Positions 35,664 to 63,530 of a stretch of 64,000 nt of DNA are shown here, piece after piece. The position numbers and the translations under genes are program-made. Every line of letters starts with the position of its first letter. Positions within the stretch are counted from its first letter, which is position 1. The stretch covers positions 871,457 to 935,456 of the forward strand of contig NMRB01000011.1 in NCBI GenBank assembly GCA_002633025.1, read 5' to 3'. Below the pieces are notes generated by a model. It had not been told where the DNA came from and did no database searches. It was given only the letters and a program-made list of their open reading frames with translations. The DNA comes from Notospermus geniculatus. Lineage: Eukaryota; Nemertea; Pilidiophora; Heteronemertea; Lineidae.

Positions 35664-37243
35664 TGCGAATTGTCAAATAATGGTACGGCCAAGGAAGAGT
35701 GAGAGTGCAGTTCACGAGTTCCACAAGACCGGCTCTGTCCGAAATTAGAGCACTCTCTCATGCGACGCCGTACACATTACGGCACCGTACTTCTACGTAG
35801 TTTCGAACTCCGGATGCCAACAATCGTTCGTATCGTGCCCGTCCTAATACGTGTAATAAGAAGCAATCTATCTGATGAGGATAGATTACTATATAGATGT
35901 TGCGGCAGCAGGGCAGCGCAGTATGTTGTAATTATTTGCTGATGAAGCAAGAACATTATAGAAGAAAGGATTGGGAAATCGCGGCTTTTACCATGTTTAC
36001 ATTAGTCACTGTGCCTTTTCAGCGATTTGTGAATTGTCCGATATTGATTCAGAGGGAATGTCGCAAGATACGATGACGTCATTAAGTTGCGGTTCTTTGC
36101 CGCTGCATTCCCGCCGCGGCACTCTCCGTTCTGCACCGCCCGGCGCGCCGGGAGCGCAAAGAATTTGCAAGTATGTAAGTATGTAACTGAATTTTAGCTA
36201 CTGACACTTTGAGCATAATAGCCCAAACACTCAGCTGCCCACGGTTTTCCAAGTACCGACGGGACCTAGATTTGCGTTCTGAAATACCGGCGGGAAATCA
36301 CCTTGGGGCTTCTACGGGGGAGGCCCCCAGCCAGACCCCCCCCCCCCCCACACACACACACACACACTAAAGACGCGCCCTGCGGCACGTGTTCGCTTAC
36401 AGCTACAATCGGCTGAAGATTCACATTCAAAACCTTGCCAAGGATATGACACTGGTTCAAGATTCACAACACAATGATCTGACTAGAAAAATTTGGTAAG
36501 ATTCACTTGCATGCCAAGTCTCAACTCAAACGATCTTGAAGTGTAAACATCCCATGAAAGGTGTGCCAAATATAGTTGCCACAATGCAGTCATGGGAATC
36601 CCATCCCCTCACCCGTTGGATGATGCAGTATAAATAGGTCATACAAGTCATATATTTGAATAAAGGTGGCCATTCCAGTCACTGCATGGTCACATCGGGC
36701 CGGGTTTCCCGCCAAAACATCGTCAGACCGGCTTAGTCGGTGGATGGCTCCGTCGGAACTGTCACTATTACTAATTAGGCCTAGTTTGCTGAACAAGAGC
36801 GGCGCAAATGATGAGATGGCAAGACAAGTTATGCACTTTATGACTACAAGTTAGGTAACATTTTTATTAGAGGACTACTGGCACTGAAATCAGCGCCCGA
36901 CCATAACAGATAAAATGCTTGTCTGGCGCTGTTGGCAGGTTGTTGTCGGGCGCATTGCGCCCCAGCTCACGCTTATATTCGCGTCCTGTTATGGGTCGGA
37001 TATACCACTCGGCCTAATCTATTTTCTTCAAAATGTTGGTTGAAGATTCGACGCCTATTCGTTTTCAGCAATTGCTTTTCTTTCAAGATTCACCTTTGGG
37101 TTCAATGGACAGTATTTTTTCTCACCAAAGATTCACAACTCATTCACAAATAGGCGGATAATATTGGTTGAAGATTCGGCGCCGACTCGGCGTCGAATAG
37201 CGGTCGATGCTTGAGGGGGTAGTTCAAGATGCCGATTGACCGG
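35664..37243. other. Upstream flank of SLC22 and intergenic DNA
   Basis: No gene found. It contains a (C)n(AC)n microsatellite at about 36338-36366 and two related TTGGTTGAAGATTCGRCGCC segments (about 37037 and 37163). Confidence 0.5.
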
Positions 37244-37430
37244 NNNNNNNNNNNNNNNNNNNNNNNNNNNNNNNNNNNNNNNNNNNNNNNNNNNNNNNNN
37301 NNNNNNNNNNNNNNNNNNNNNNNNNNNNNNNNNNNNNNNNNNNNNNNNNNNNNNNNNNNNNNNNNNNNNNNNNNNNNNNNNNNNNNNNNNNNNNNNNNNN
37401 NNNTCCCCCCCCCCCCCCCCCCCCCACTTC
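37244..37430. other. Assembly gap (160 N) abutting a C homopolymer
   Basis: N from 37244 to 37403, followed by a run of about 22 C. The gap lies past the PTS stop codon, so the PTS polyadenylation region may be missing. Confidence 0.95.
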
Positions 37431-37517
37431 ACACACACACGCACCCGTCTATTCCATGAAGGTTGCATTGCATCTGGAATTATTTACGATGTCATAATGT
37501 CTTTTCTGCCGCCATCA

Positions 37518-40500
37518 TCAAATCCCCTCTCCCCGGAAAAATGCCACATTTTTATCTGTCTCGTGCACCTTCACTTCATACAGCGTGATTCCTGCGGGGA
37601 GTTTCTTGGCCATCCCTTTCCAGATAAAAATCGCTATGTTCTCAGCCGTGCTGCAAGAAAAAGGGAAACAATTCGAATGAAATGAAATGCAATCCAAACA
37701 TTACGCGCAAACGTTGTTCAGCGCACGCAATTACCGCAACCGTTTATGGTTCGGCCGAGTGGACTTCCATCGCAGTATGAGTTGCTTCCAACGAAGCAGC
37801 CACAGAAAAGTGAACTGATAAGAACACGATACAGAAGCCAGCGAATCAACGACACAGGTGTGACATCTGCCAGTGTAATATTCCGTCAGTGTTTCCCCTT
37901 GTGAAACATTTGCAGATAGATCGACACGTTTCTCTGCGTTGGGGGCCTTCATATTTGAAATAACGGCTCACCTGACGACGTTCTCAAAATAAGGGATGTC
38001 GTTATCAATGTGTTTGTGATCCATATGCTTCATGATAACATCCTGAAAAGGGGTAATGCTAGGAGTGATAAATACGCACAAAAAGCCTCGTGCCGAGGGC
38101 CGAAAAGCTCGTCCAGGCGGCCGAGTAATGACTATTGAAATGTGGACATAGGGTCGTATTTTAGAACGTTCCTTAAAGATAATATATCACGGATATTTTC
38201 GCGGGCCACGAAAATCATTGTTTATTTACATTTTGTTTGTTTATGTACAGTCTTTCTTTGTCTTATGAGTAATTTGTTGGTGGCATGCCCCTCTAGAAAT
38301 TATTTTGATACTGAAAATATTCAATTTGGTGGGTTGGCATGTCCTAAAAGTCCAAAATAACATACATGTAATGCAAACATCCCTGTTAACAAACATTGAA
38401 TGTAAACAATGAAGTCGTGATACATCGGGTCGTATTTTAGAACGTTTCTTAACGTTAAGGTCGACCTTAAGTCTATTGTTACACCATTGAAAACAATAGA
38501 TTTAAGGTGGACCTTAATGTTAAGGAACGTTCTAAAATACGGCCCTCAGTGTGTTTGGCATCGTTCTGGCTAGGATGTATGCTGGTCATTCGGTTCGCCG
38601 ATAGGTTTTTCGTGCCGTCGGGACGCACACATCCAAACCATTCAACCCGGATGAGATTTAGTAACACACCTCCATTGCTGCCTTAAGGTCAACCAGATTC
38701 ATCACCATTCCCGTTGTAGGATCGACCTGAAATTATATGCAAGAGTGATGGGCTCGGGCGAGTAAGCCAAACCTAGTGGACTCCCAATTAAACGATTATA
38801 TTCGAAACGAATGCGCTTGGAAGTGTCCACAGCACGTACTCGCGGCAATGCGCGTTAAGCGGGTAATCCACTGTTGCGATTTTGGCTTGAGACGGGGTTG
38901 CGTTCCCTTGCGGTTTACTTATATGGCAATCGGACGTTCTAATATTAAGGTAACCGCAAGGGAACGCAACCCCGTCTCAAGCCAAAATCGTAACAGCGGA
39001 TCACCCGCTTTACCAAGAGGGGGGCGCTTGATTCGGTAGGCCCCGGTCGTGTAGTCGCAAGTAGTAAAATTTCCCAATAAATCCGTGACTGAGATTATCA
39101 AGATCCAGAAGACGATGGCGCCGTCCACACCCAAAAGAAAACTCGTCGGTTGCTGTGACAAATCATGAAATGCTGTCCTTTCACCTCTGGGATCTCTTCT
39201 ACATATGTAGCGCCTGAGGAAGACCCCGGGTAGAAAATTTGCGAAATATTCGGAGACGACTTTCCGATTTATTGTATTACTGTGTGCGGTTTTGTGCTCT
39301 TTTTTAGATATATGTCCTGTTATGGTAATAATTATGCCGGGGTTTCACTCGCGGATTTCACAGCATGCATGCAGTGATCCGCATAGCTAGTGGTCAATTG
39401 AAAAAGTCTTATATTCTTACCGTTCCTTTCACCACAACATCGACTGAAACAAACAAAAAGTAACCATCGTGAAATTCTTCTTTTTTAAGTGAAAGGAAAC
39501 CAAAAACTCGTTGCGTTGTCGACGGACTGAAGACGAGCGCCGCGTTCACCCGAACAAAACCCCCGTGGGAGGAAATGCGCGGAAAAATGTGGTGGGAATA
39601 AAAATTTCGCGCGCGGGTGCCGTAGCCTGATATTTAGCCACTGATTGGTCAGCGCGGCACAGGAGCTCGACTCACCCGAACGCAGTCTAAGCCAGTCCCT
39701 ACTTGCGCTCCATCATCTAGAAAGCAACTACTATATCAACCAAGTAGCATGGCCCGGCATCAAGTGGACGAAATGTGCTGTTTTAATCTATCGAGTCGCC
39801 GCAGTCGATCAGAATCCCTAGGGCCGATCCCGGGGGCCGATCGAGGCTAGTACATATGTATAGTGGTAAACTCCCCACGCAGTTGTGTATCGGCGAGTAA
39901 ACCGAAAAAATACAGAATAGCACAAAATTGACACACAAAATGATAATAAGCAAGAAGTCAATCTCCAAAATTCACAAATTTTCGACCCCAACCGTGGTTT
40001 TTTCAAGTGGAACTTTACAATCTGAAACTCTAGGAAAGACCAGTCTTTCGTAGAGTTTCAGATTGTAAAGTTCCACTTGAAGAAAATTTGTGAATTTTGG
40101 AGATTGACTTCTTGCGAGTAAACCGAAGGGGGCGCAGTACACAACATACTGGCAGCGTAGGGAGTTCAGCTAGTGGGGGAAGTCGTCCCTATTTTCCAGC
40201 TATGTCGCACACACCTTTGTAATTGTGTCCGTGACCGTTCGGATTATTGCACTTGCCGAATATAGCTTGGTTTTCCTCATTACTCAGGACGGAGCTGTGA
40301 AAATCAATTTATAATACTTTTAGTTCCCGACCTCTCCCAACATGAAAGTCACAACGAAAGCGCCATCTGCACGAAATCAGTGGAACCAAAGGCTTTGATT
40401 TTCCCGCTAAAAGATCTTTTAACACGGGCGCCACGGTGATGTAACGGCCGAACAAAAATGTTGATTATTTTATTTTGACCGTCGGCGACTACTTACCTGT

Positions 40501-40555
40501 GCAACCTGTGACAGGCACAGAACGCTTCCGTCCTTGATATGTAAACCTGTGCCAT
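37518..40555 (-). CDS. PTS: 6-pyruvoyl-tetrahydropterin synthase (six exons)
   Basis: Exons: 40555-40497, 40294-40215, 39443-39421, 38726-38670, 38042-37972, 37650-37518. They are in frame and give 140 residues (human about 145). This enzyme converts 7,8-dihydroneopterin triphosphate to 6-pyruvoyl-tetrahydropterin, the second step of tetrahydrobiopterin synthesis, in the cytosol. Zn ligands are His16 (CACHRLH), His41 and His43 (NGHGHNYK). The catalytic Cys35 lies in [53 protein letters not shown] and [15 protein letters not shown] complete the family signature. Exon 3 is only 23 nt. Exons 1-3 lie inside a tandem duplication, and an identical-coding set lies upstream at 42092-42752. Confidence 0.94.
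37855..37940. repeat. Dispersed repeat fragment
   Basis: AGATAGATCGACACGTTTCTCT and the ATCTGCCAGTGT/GTGTTTCC words are shared with 45145-45230 and loosely with 18540-18620. It lies in the last PTS intron. Origin unknown. Confidence 0.5.
38427..38546. mobile_element. Palindromic MITE in PTS intron 4
   Basis: GGGTCGTATTTTAGAACGTT at the left and its near complement at the right enclose a 120-bp near-complete palindrome (GTTAAGGTCGACCTTAAG within the left arm). A solitary left end occurs at about 38151-38175. Same family as the element at 30965-31081. Confidence 0.8.
38854..39013. mobile_element. Hairpin element with about 65-bp arms in PTS intron 3
   Basis: The arms share TTTTGGCTTGAGACGGGGTT and GCGTTCCCTTGCGGTTA and are separated by about 25 bp. 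The right end abuts the left border of the tandem duplication at 39015, so it may have seeded the rearrangement. Confidence 0.8.
39945..40111. mobile_element. Hairpin element with GACCCC stem motif, unit A only
   Basis: GCAAGAAGTCAATCTCCAAA at the left is complementary to the right end. The inner arms carry AAGTGGAACTTTACAATCTG and GAAACTCTA. The left arm contains TTTTCGACCCCAACCGTGG, the same motif as at 9012-9046 and 54185-54235. Unit B keeps only one arm at 42236-42316. Confidence 0.75.
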
Positions 40556-41149
40556 AGTGATCAGAAAAGTGCACCCTCCTATACTCGGCACTCAACACGA
40601 TTTTCGGCGAAATGAGGGGGACCTATTTGATTTCAGTGACGTGACGAAGCGACGTGGTATAATGACAGAACAATGCGATGTTGGTGTAAAATTGTGGACT
40701 AAGCGTTTGTACCATATTGGTTCCAGAAGACGCCGCTAGGGCTATGAGGCGCGGCTTCGCCGGGAACCAAAATGTTGCTGTAGGCGGGCGGGTGGGCGGC
40801 GGCCTATGTCATGTATGTGGCTGTGGTCGGCCATGCCCCCTGTCCTGTCCCCCCCGTATCCGACATTTAGGTGAGAGGCAGACTGGACTTTAATCGGGTC
40901 GCTCCCCAGGCCCGGCGGTTTAGTGCCGGATGCACATACCACTGGCGTAGATGGCGGGGGATGCCCCCAGAGCAAAAAGGGACAAAACAAATTTGGGCTC
41001 TATTAAAAGGTCATTTCCCTCTTTAAGCAAATTTTTGTAGTGTCAGATGTGGGGGAAATGCATCTAACAGGGTGGGTTTTCAGATCCCCCTCCGGCTTTA
41101 GCCCTCAGACTCAATCAGTTTTGCCTCCCCCTATGGCAAGCCGTTTGTC

Positions 41150-41610
41150 ATTTAATGAAATAAAAAACCTGGTTTTTTATTTAAAAAACTAGGTTTATTT
41201 TGAAAAAAATCATGGTTTTTTACAGAATCTTTTTTTACAGAATCTGGAAGAAAATTTTTAAAAGAAATTTGTTTTTTAAACCAGTTTTTTTCCATTTTGC
41301 AGAAACAAACTAGTTTTTTTTAAAACTAAGTTTCTTTTTTAAAAAGTTGGTTTTTAAAAAAACAGTTTTTTAAAAAAAAAACAAGTTTATTTTTAAAAAC
41401 CTGGTTTTTTCCCTTTTATTGGACAAATGGTGAGTTGTATCAACACAAACCAACTTTATTTTTAAAAAAGTAGGTTTCTTTTTAAAAAACAAGTTAATTT
41501 TTTAAATCTGTTTTTTTTAAAAGAAGGTTTTTTCCACTCATGTTTAAAAAACTAGGATTTTTTGAATAAATGAACAGTTGGCTAAAAAAACAAGTTTTTC
41601 TCCCGCGGCT
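41150..41610. repeat. AT-rich degenerate palindromic array (unit A)
   Basis: Roughly 20-bp units of A-runs, C[CT][AT]G, then T-runs (AAAAAACTAGGTTTTT-like) repeat about 20 times with irregular spacing. The counterpart in unit B lies at 43350-43690 and 44938-45070. No protein frame. Confidence 0.8.
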
Positions 41611-41884
41611 GACACTAATAATGGTATTTTGTTGCTGCCGTGGTAGGCGTAAAAACGATGATAAACTGACTTAGTCCAACTGGAAGGGGGGGGGGGGGCG
41701 CTTGATTCGGTAGGCCCCGGTGTAGTCGCAAGTAGTAAAATTTCCCAATAAATCCGTGACTGAGATTATCAAGATCCAGAAGACGATGGCGCCGTCCACA
41801 CCCAAAAGAAAACTCGTCGGTTGCTGTGACAAATCATGAAATGCTGTCCTTTCACCTCTGGGATCTCTTCTACATATGTAGCGC

Positions 41885-41925
41885 CTGAGGAAGACCCCGA
41901 TTAGGGTCGAAAATTTGCGAAATAT
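41885..41925 (+). ncRNA. Hammerhead-like stem-loop motif (intact copy)
   Basis: CTGAGGA, a GACCC/GGGTC stem, then GAAA, an AT-rich hairpin and ATTC follow the hammerhead core order. The unit A counterpart at 39212-39240 has lost the 3' half of the stem by a short deletion. Stem I pairing is weak. Ribozyme activity is not demonstrated. Confidence 0.35.
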
Positions 41926-42091
41926 TCGGAGACGACTTTCCGATTTATTGTATTACTGTGTGTGGTTTTGTGCTCTTTTTTAGATTATGTCCTGTTATGT
42001 GCGTTATGCTGGGGTTTCACTCGCGGGATTTCACAGCATGCATGCAGTGATCCGCATAGCTAGTGGTCAATTGAAGAAGTCTTATTCTTAC

Positions 42092-42752
42092 CGTTCCTTT
42101 CACCACAACATCGACTGAAACAAACAAAAATTAACCATCGTGAAATTCTTCTTTTATAAGTGAAAGGAAACCAAAAACTCGTTGCGTTGTCGACGGACTG
42201 AAGACGAGCGCCGCGTTCCTCCGAACAAAACCCCAGATTGTAAAGTTCCACTTGAAAAAGACCCCGGTTGGGGTCGAAAATTTGTGAACTTTGGAGATTG
42301 ACTTCTTGCGAGTAAACCGAAGGGGGCGCAGTACACAACATACTGGCAGCGTAGGGAGTTCAGCTAGTGGGGGAAGTCGTCCCTATTTTCCAGCTATGTC
42401 GCACACACCTTTGTAATTGTGTCCGTGACCGTTCGGATTATTGCACTTTCCGAATATAGCTTGGTTTTCCTCATTACTCAGGACGGAGCTGTGAAAATCA
42501 ATTTATAATACTTTAATTAGTTCCCGACCTCTCCCAACATGAAAGTCACAACGAAAGCGCCATCTGCACGAAATCAGTGGAACCAAAGGCTTTGATTTTC
42601 CCGCTAAAAGATCTTTTAACACGGGCGCCACGGTGATGTAACGGCTGAACAAAAATGTTGATTATTTTATTTTGACCGTCGGCGACTACTTACCTGTGCA
42701 ACCTGTGACAGGCACAGAACGCTTCCGTCCTTGATATGTAAACCTGTGCCAT
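42092..42752 (-). CDS. PTS: Duplicated PTS exons 1-3 (upstream set)
   Basis: Exon 1' 42752-42694, exon 2' 42488-42409 and exon 3' 42114-42092 encode the same 54-residue N-terminal segment as the proximal set, including the Zn-binding His residues and catalytic Cys. Start codon and all splice sites are intact. Exons 4-6 exist only once downstream, so this set could serve as an alternative first-exon cluster spliced over unit A to exon 4, giving an identical protein. It could instead be silent, or an assembly artefact of two haplotypes. Confidence 0.75.
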
Positions 42753-43777
42753 AGTGATCAGAAAAGTGCACCCTCCTACTCGGCACTCAACACGATTTTC
42801 GGCGAAATGAGGGGGACCTATTTGATTTCAGTGACGTGACGAAGCGACGTGGTATAATGACAGAACAATGCGATGTTGGTGTAAAATTGTGGACTAAAGC
42901 GTTTGTACCATATTGGTTACAGAAGACGCCGCTAGGGCTATGAGGCGCGGCTTCGCCGGGAACCAAAATGTTGCTGTAGGCGGGCGGGCGCCGGCGGCCT
43001 ATGTCATGTATGTGGCTGTGGTCGGCCATGCCCCCTGTCCTGTCCCCCCCCGTATCCGACATTTAGGTGAGAGGCAGACTGGACTTTAATCGGGTCGCTC
43101 CCCAGGCCCGGCGGTTTAGTGCCGGATGCACACCACTGGCGTAGATGGCGGGGGATGCCCCCAGAGCAAAAAGGGACAAAACAAATTTGGGCTCTATTAA
43201 AAGGTCATTTCCCTCTTTAAGCAAGTTTTTGTAGTGTCAGATGTGGGGGAAATAACAGGGTGGGTTTTCAGATCCCCCTCCGGCTTTAGCCCTCAGACTC
43301 AATCAGTTTTGCCTCCCCCTATGGCAAGCCGTTTGTCATTTAATGAAATAAAAAAAACTGGTTTTTTATTTAAAAAACTAGGTTTATTTTGAAAAAAATC
43401 TTGGTTTTTTACAGAATCTGGAAGAAAATTTTTAAAAGAAAGTTGTTTTTTAAACCAGTTTTTTTCCATTTTGCAGAAAACAAACTAGTTTTTTTTTAAA
43501 AACAATAGTTTCTTTTTAAAAAACTAAGTTTCTTTTTTAAAAAGTTGGTTTTAAAAAAAAAAGTTTTTTTTCAAAAAAAAACAAGTTTATTTTTAAAAAC
43601 CTGGTTTTTTCCCTTTTATTGGACAAATGGTGAGTTGTATCAAAACAAACCAACTTTATTTTTAAAAAAGTAGGTTTCTTTTTAAAAAGGCTGGGGATAT
43701 TTACCCGACGGTCGGTCCCGCAGGTAATGAATTTCGTCTTGCAGAAACGACGGTCGTTTCCGCAAGTAAATATTTAT

Positions 43778-44076
43778 CTCTAAATGTTGAAGAGTGAAAT
43801 TCACTCATTTGGAGTGAGGCAGGGACCACTCCATGAAGTCACTCCATTAGAGTAAAAGTCGCCACTGTATATATTGGCATTAGAAGCAACAAAACACTGT
43901 CTGTCTCAAAATGCAAAAATATTTTTTGGATTCTGAGAGAGAAAATAGGTCTGGAAGTATTTTTGTTCCATCTAATGCCAATACAACAGTGGAGCCTTTC
44001 ACTCTAATGGAGTGACTTCATGGAGTGGTCCCTGCCTCACTCCAAATGAGTGAATTTCACTCTTCAACATTTAGAG
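43778..44076. mobile_element. Nested 299-bp MITE with about 75-bp termini
   Basis: CTCTAAATGTTGAAGAGTGA at the left and its complement at the right, continuing through CACTCCATGAAGTCACTCC, form nearly perfect inverted termini inside the 1.25-kb insertion. It was therefore inserted later. Confidence 0.85.
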
Positions 44077-44627
44077 AGTATGCTATCTTGCAGACCCGAC
44101 CACCGTGTCCCCAGTACAGAGCTTTTCTTGCGGCCCCGACGGTCGTATCTGCAAGCCTAATTTAATATCTTCGAGCCCCGACCCGTTGTGGCTGCAAGCC
44201 CAAATTATCAGCTACGAGACCCGACCGTCGTTTCCCCAGTACAGAGCATTTCTTGCGGCCCCGACCGTCGTATACTAGTATGCGTGCAGAATGATTTTTT
44301 TCTTCGTGACAGTGACCGTGATGTAAGTTTTCTGCACCTTAACTTCAACAGTGCGCACTGCAAAGGCCTAAAATGATAATCGGAATGGTCAGTTTAATTT
44401 TTTTCTTGACGGGGTCCATTGTCCCCATATTCTCCTTTTACAGTTAATGTTGACAGCTAGTGTCTGATGAAAAAATATTTTTCAGTAGGGGCCTAAATTT
44501 TTTTCATCATTCTGGCTCAAGAATGCAAGGTTTTGTTCACCATTTTCTGACAGTCACGCGGGGTCGATATTGATAACAACTCGACAAGAAAAAATAAAAC
44601 TACAAACAAAATTGATAGAAAAAGCAG

Positions 44628-44704
44628 CTGTCGTGACGGGATTCGAACCCGTGGTCTCCAGTTTGATTGCCACACACGCCAGTCACTAGGCTGCTGGGAC
44701 CTGT
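44628..44704 (-). repeat. tRNA-like sequence (SINE head or tRNA relic)
   Basis: The minus strand carries a perfect T arm (ACGGG-TTCGAAT-CCCGT) with the B box GGTTCGAATCC. It also has a D-arm-like GCCTAGTGACTGGC about 30 bases upstream. The acceptor stem does not pair and the anticodon stem is poor, so it is not a functional tRNA. Confidence 0.45.
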
Positions 44705-45141
44705 GCGTTCATTTGGGGGAATCATTAGAGTTACTGAGAACTTCCGTCGGGTAGGCCTAGGCCTAAATTTCGTCGGCTCCCCAAGAATTTTCATAACTGG
44801 AGACACGACTGATTAGATTTCAGTCGGTTCCACAAGGAAATCCCATGAATTGGAGACCCGACTGGTTGAAGTTTCAGTCGGGTCCGCAAGAAAATTTAAT
44901 GAACTGGGGAACCGACGGTCGGGTATATATCCATTGCGTTTTAAAAAACAAGTTAATTTTTAAACCTGTTTTTTTTAAAAAAGAAGGTTTTTTCCACTCA
45001 TGTTTAAAAAACTAGGATTTGTTGAATAAATGAACAGTTGGCTAAAAAAACAAGTTTTTCTCCCGCGGCTGACACTAATAGGGCTAATGGTATTTTGTTG
45101 CTGCCGTGGTATAGGCGTAAAAACGATGATTAACTGACTTA

Positions 45142-45522
45142 ATAAAGTTTCCGTGTGCCAGTGTTCCCCCTATTGTTCTGGAAACACTGGCAGATAGATC
45201 GACACGTTTCTCTCTGTGTCCTCCATTGTCGAGTCGCGGCTTATTCCGTCAGACAATAGCAGGGGGACACTCGCAGATGGGGAACGCTCAAAAACGTTTA
45301 TTACCATGATTACAGCGGTCTTTTGCCAGGAGTGGACGTGCCAATATGCGGTCCGAGAGTCCGAATTTATATTACACCAGGAAATGTCTTCTGCGCGTGC
45401 GTCGTATCTTGGGCAACGCGTGGTCGCCATACTTGTTGTTGTCGATAGCAGGTGCGCGCTATTCTAACATCACCAAGAAAAACCGATATTTTCCTTGTTT
45501 GTAGATCGCAAAAATACCAAAA
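45142..45522 (+). other. DNAI1 upstream flank
   Basis: It contains a dispersed repeat (45145-45300, shared with 37855-37940) including a short inverted pair (CCAGTGTTCCCCC / GGAAACACTGG). No clear TATA box lies before the DNAI1 start codon. The distal PTS exon 1 lies about 2.8 kb away in divergent orientation. Confidence 0.4.
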
Positions 45523-62947
<17,425 letters not shown>

Positions 62948-63530
62948 CTGGGGAGTCAGCAAATGGGAACCCCGTGCTGGAGATATTGAACTGACTGAAA
63001 ATAACCCGAACTGTTCTTCGGAAAGTTCATAAGCATTAAGGATTCATTAAACCCCGAATTTTTTTGGATATGGAATAGAATTTGATCATTTGCGACTGGG
63101 TTTGGAAGTCAATGTTGGCATGAAATGGCAGAAAAATTATCATTTAGTTTGTTGTGAAGTTTCAAATTCTATTTCATATCAGAAAGTGTTTTTGAGTGGG
63201 ACGGACAGTTGCAAGTGGCAGAGGTTCATCCAATATGTGTACCGGTACAAGACATTTCAATTGTGCCATTTGCTTATTACGAAGACAGGGACAGTCCGTT
63301 ATTAATTAGGTACATGTATCCTGAGAAGAGCTGCAAGAACTATGCATGTCTGTACAACAAGCGATGATAGCTTGTGTTTTTCACTATATGCCAATAGAAA
63401 CTCATTATATCTGTGATATTTAGAAAGGCATGCTAAAAATTTTGGAACTTTCCGTCCACGAAATCCTTCCTTGTACATACATGTTTCACTGTTACAGTTG
63501 CAAACTCTCTATTCCCTTCCAATAAATGCT
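62948..63530 (+). other. DNAI1 3' UTR with AATAAA
   Basis: AATAAA at 63521-63526, about 575 bases past the stop codon, is the likely polyadenylation signal. Beyond it, to the window end, nothing recognisable was seen. Confidence 0.55.

Larger units (their letters stand above)
39015..41672. repeat. PTS tandem duplication, unit A
   Basis: This 2.66-kb unit is repeated directly at 41692-45141. Shared content in order: GCGCTTGATTCGGTAGGCCC, PTS exon 3, exon 2, exon 1, the promoter flank, a block rich in CCCCC words, and an AT-rich palindromic array. Unit A has about 490 bp (39562-40048) that unit B lacks. The junction (41673-41700) is a G-rich run. Confidence 0.9.
43689..44937. mobile_element. 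1.25-kb insertion with repeated GACGGTCGG motifs
   Basis: Bounded by GGATATTTACCCGACGGTCG at the left and GACGGTCGGGTATATATCC at the right (inverted termini), splitting the AT-rich array that is continuous in unit A near 41487. The interior has about ten diverged CCGAC-GTCG...GCAAG units. A near-duplicate pair at 44092-44156 and 44216-44278 shares CCCCAGTACAGAGC. No transposase ORF. Confidence 0.75.
41692..45141. repeat. PTS tandem duplication, unit B
   Basis: Direct repeat of unit A, longer because a 1.25-kb insertion (about 43689-44937) interrupts its AT-rich array. Differences from unit A are scattered single bases and small indels, including a synonymous change in exon 2 (GGA for GGC in the FGKC motif). 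Confidence 0.9.

Noticed and set aside
44628-44704. Functional tRNA gene
   Set aside because: The T arm and B box are good but the acceptor stem does not pair and the anticodon arm is poor; kept only as a tRNA-like repeat.
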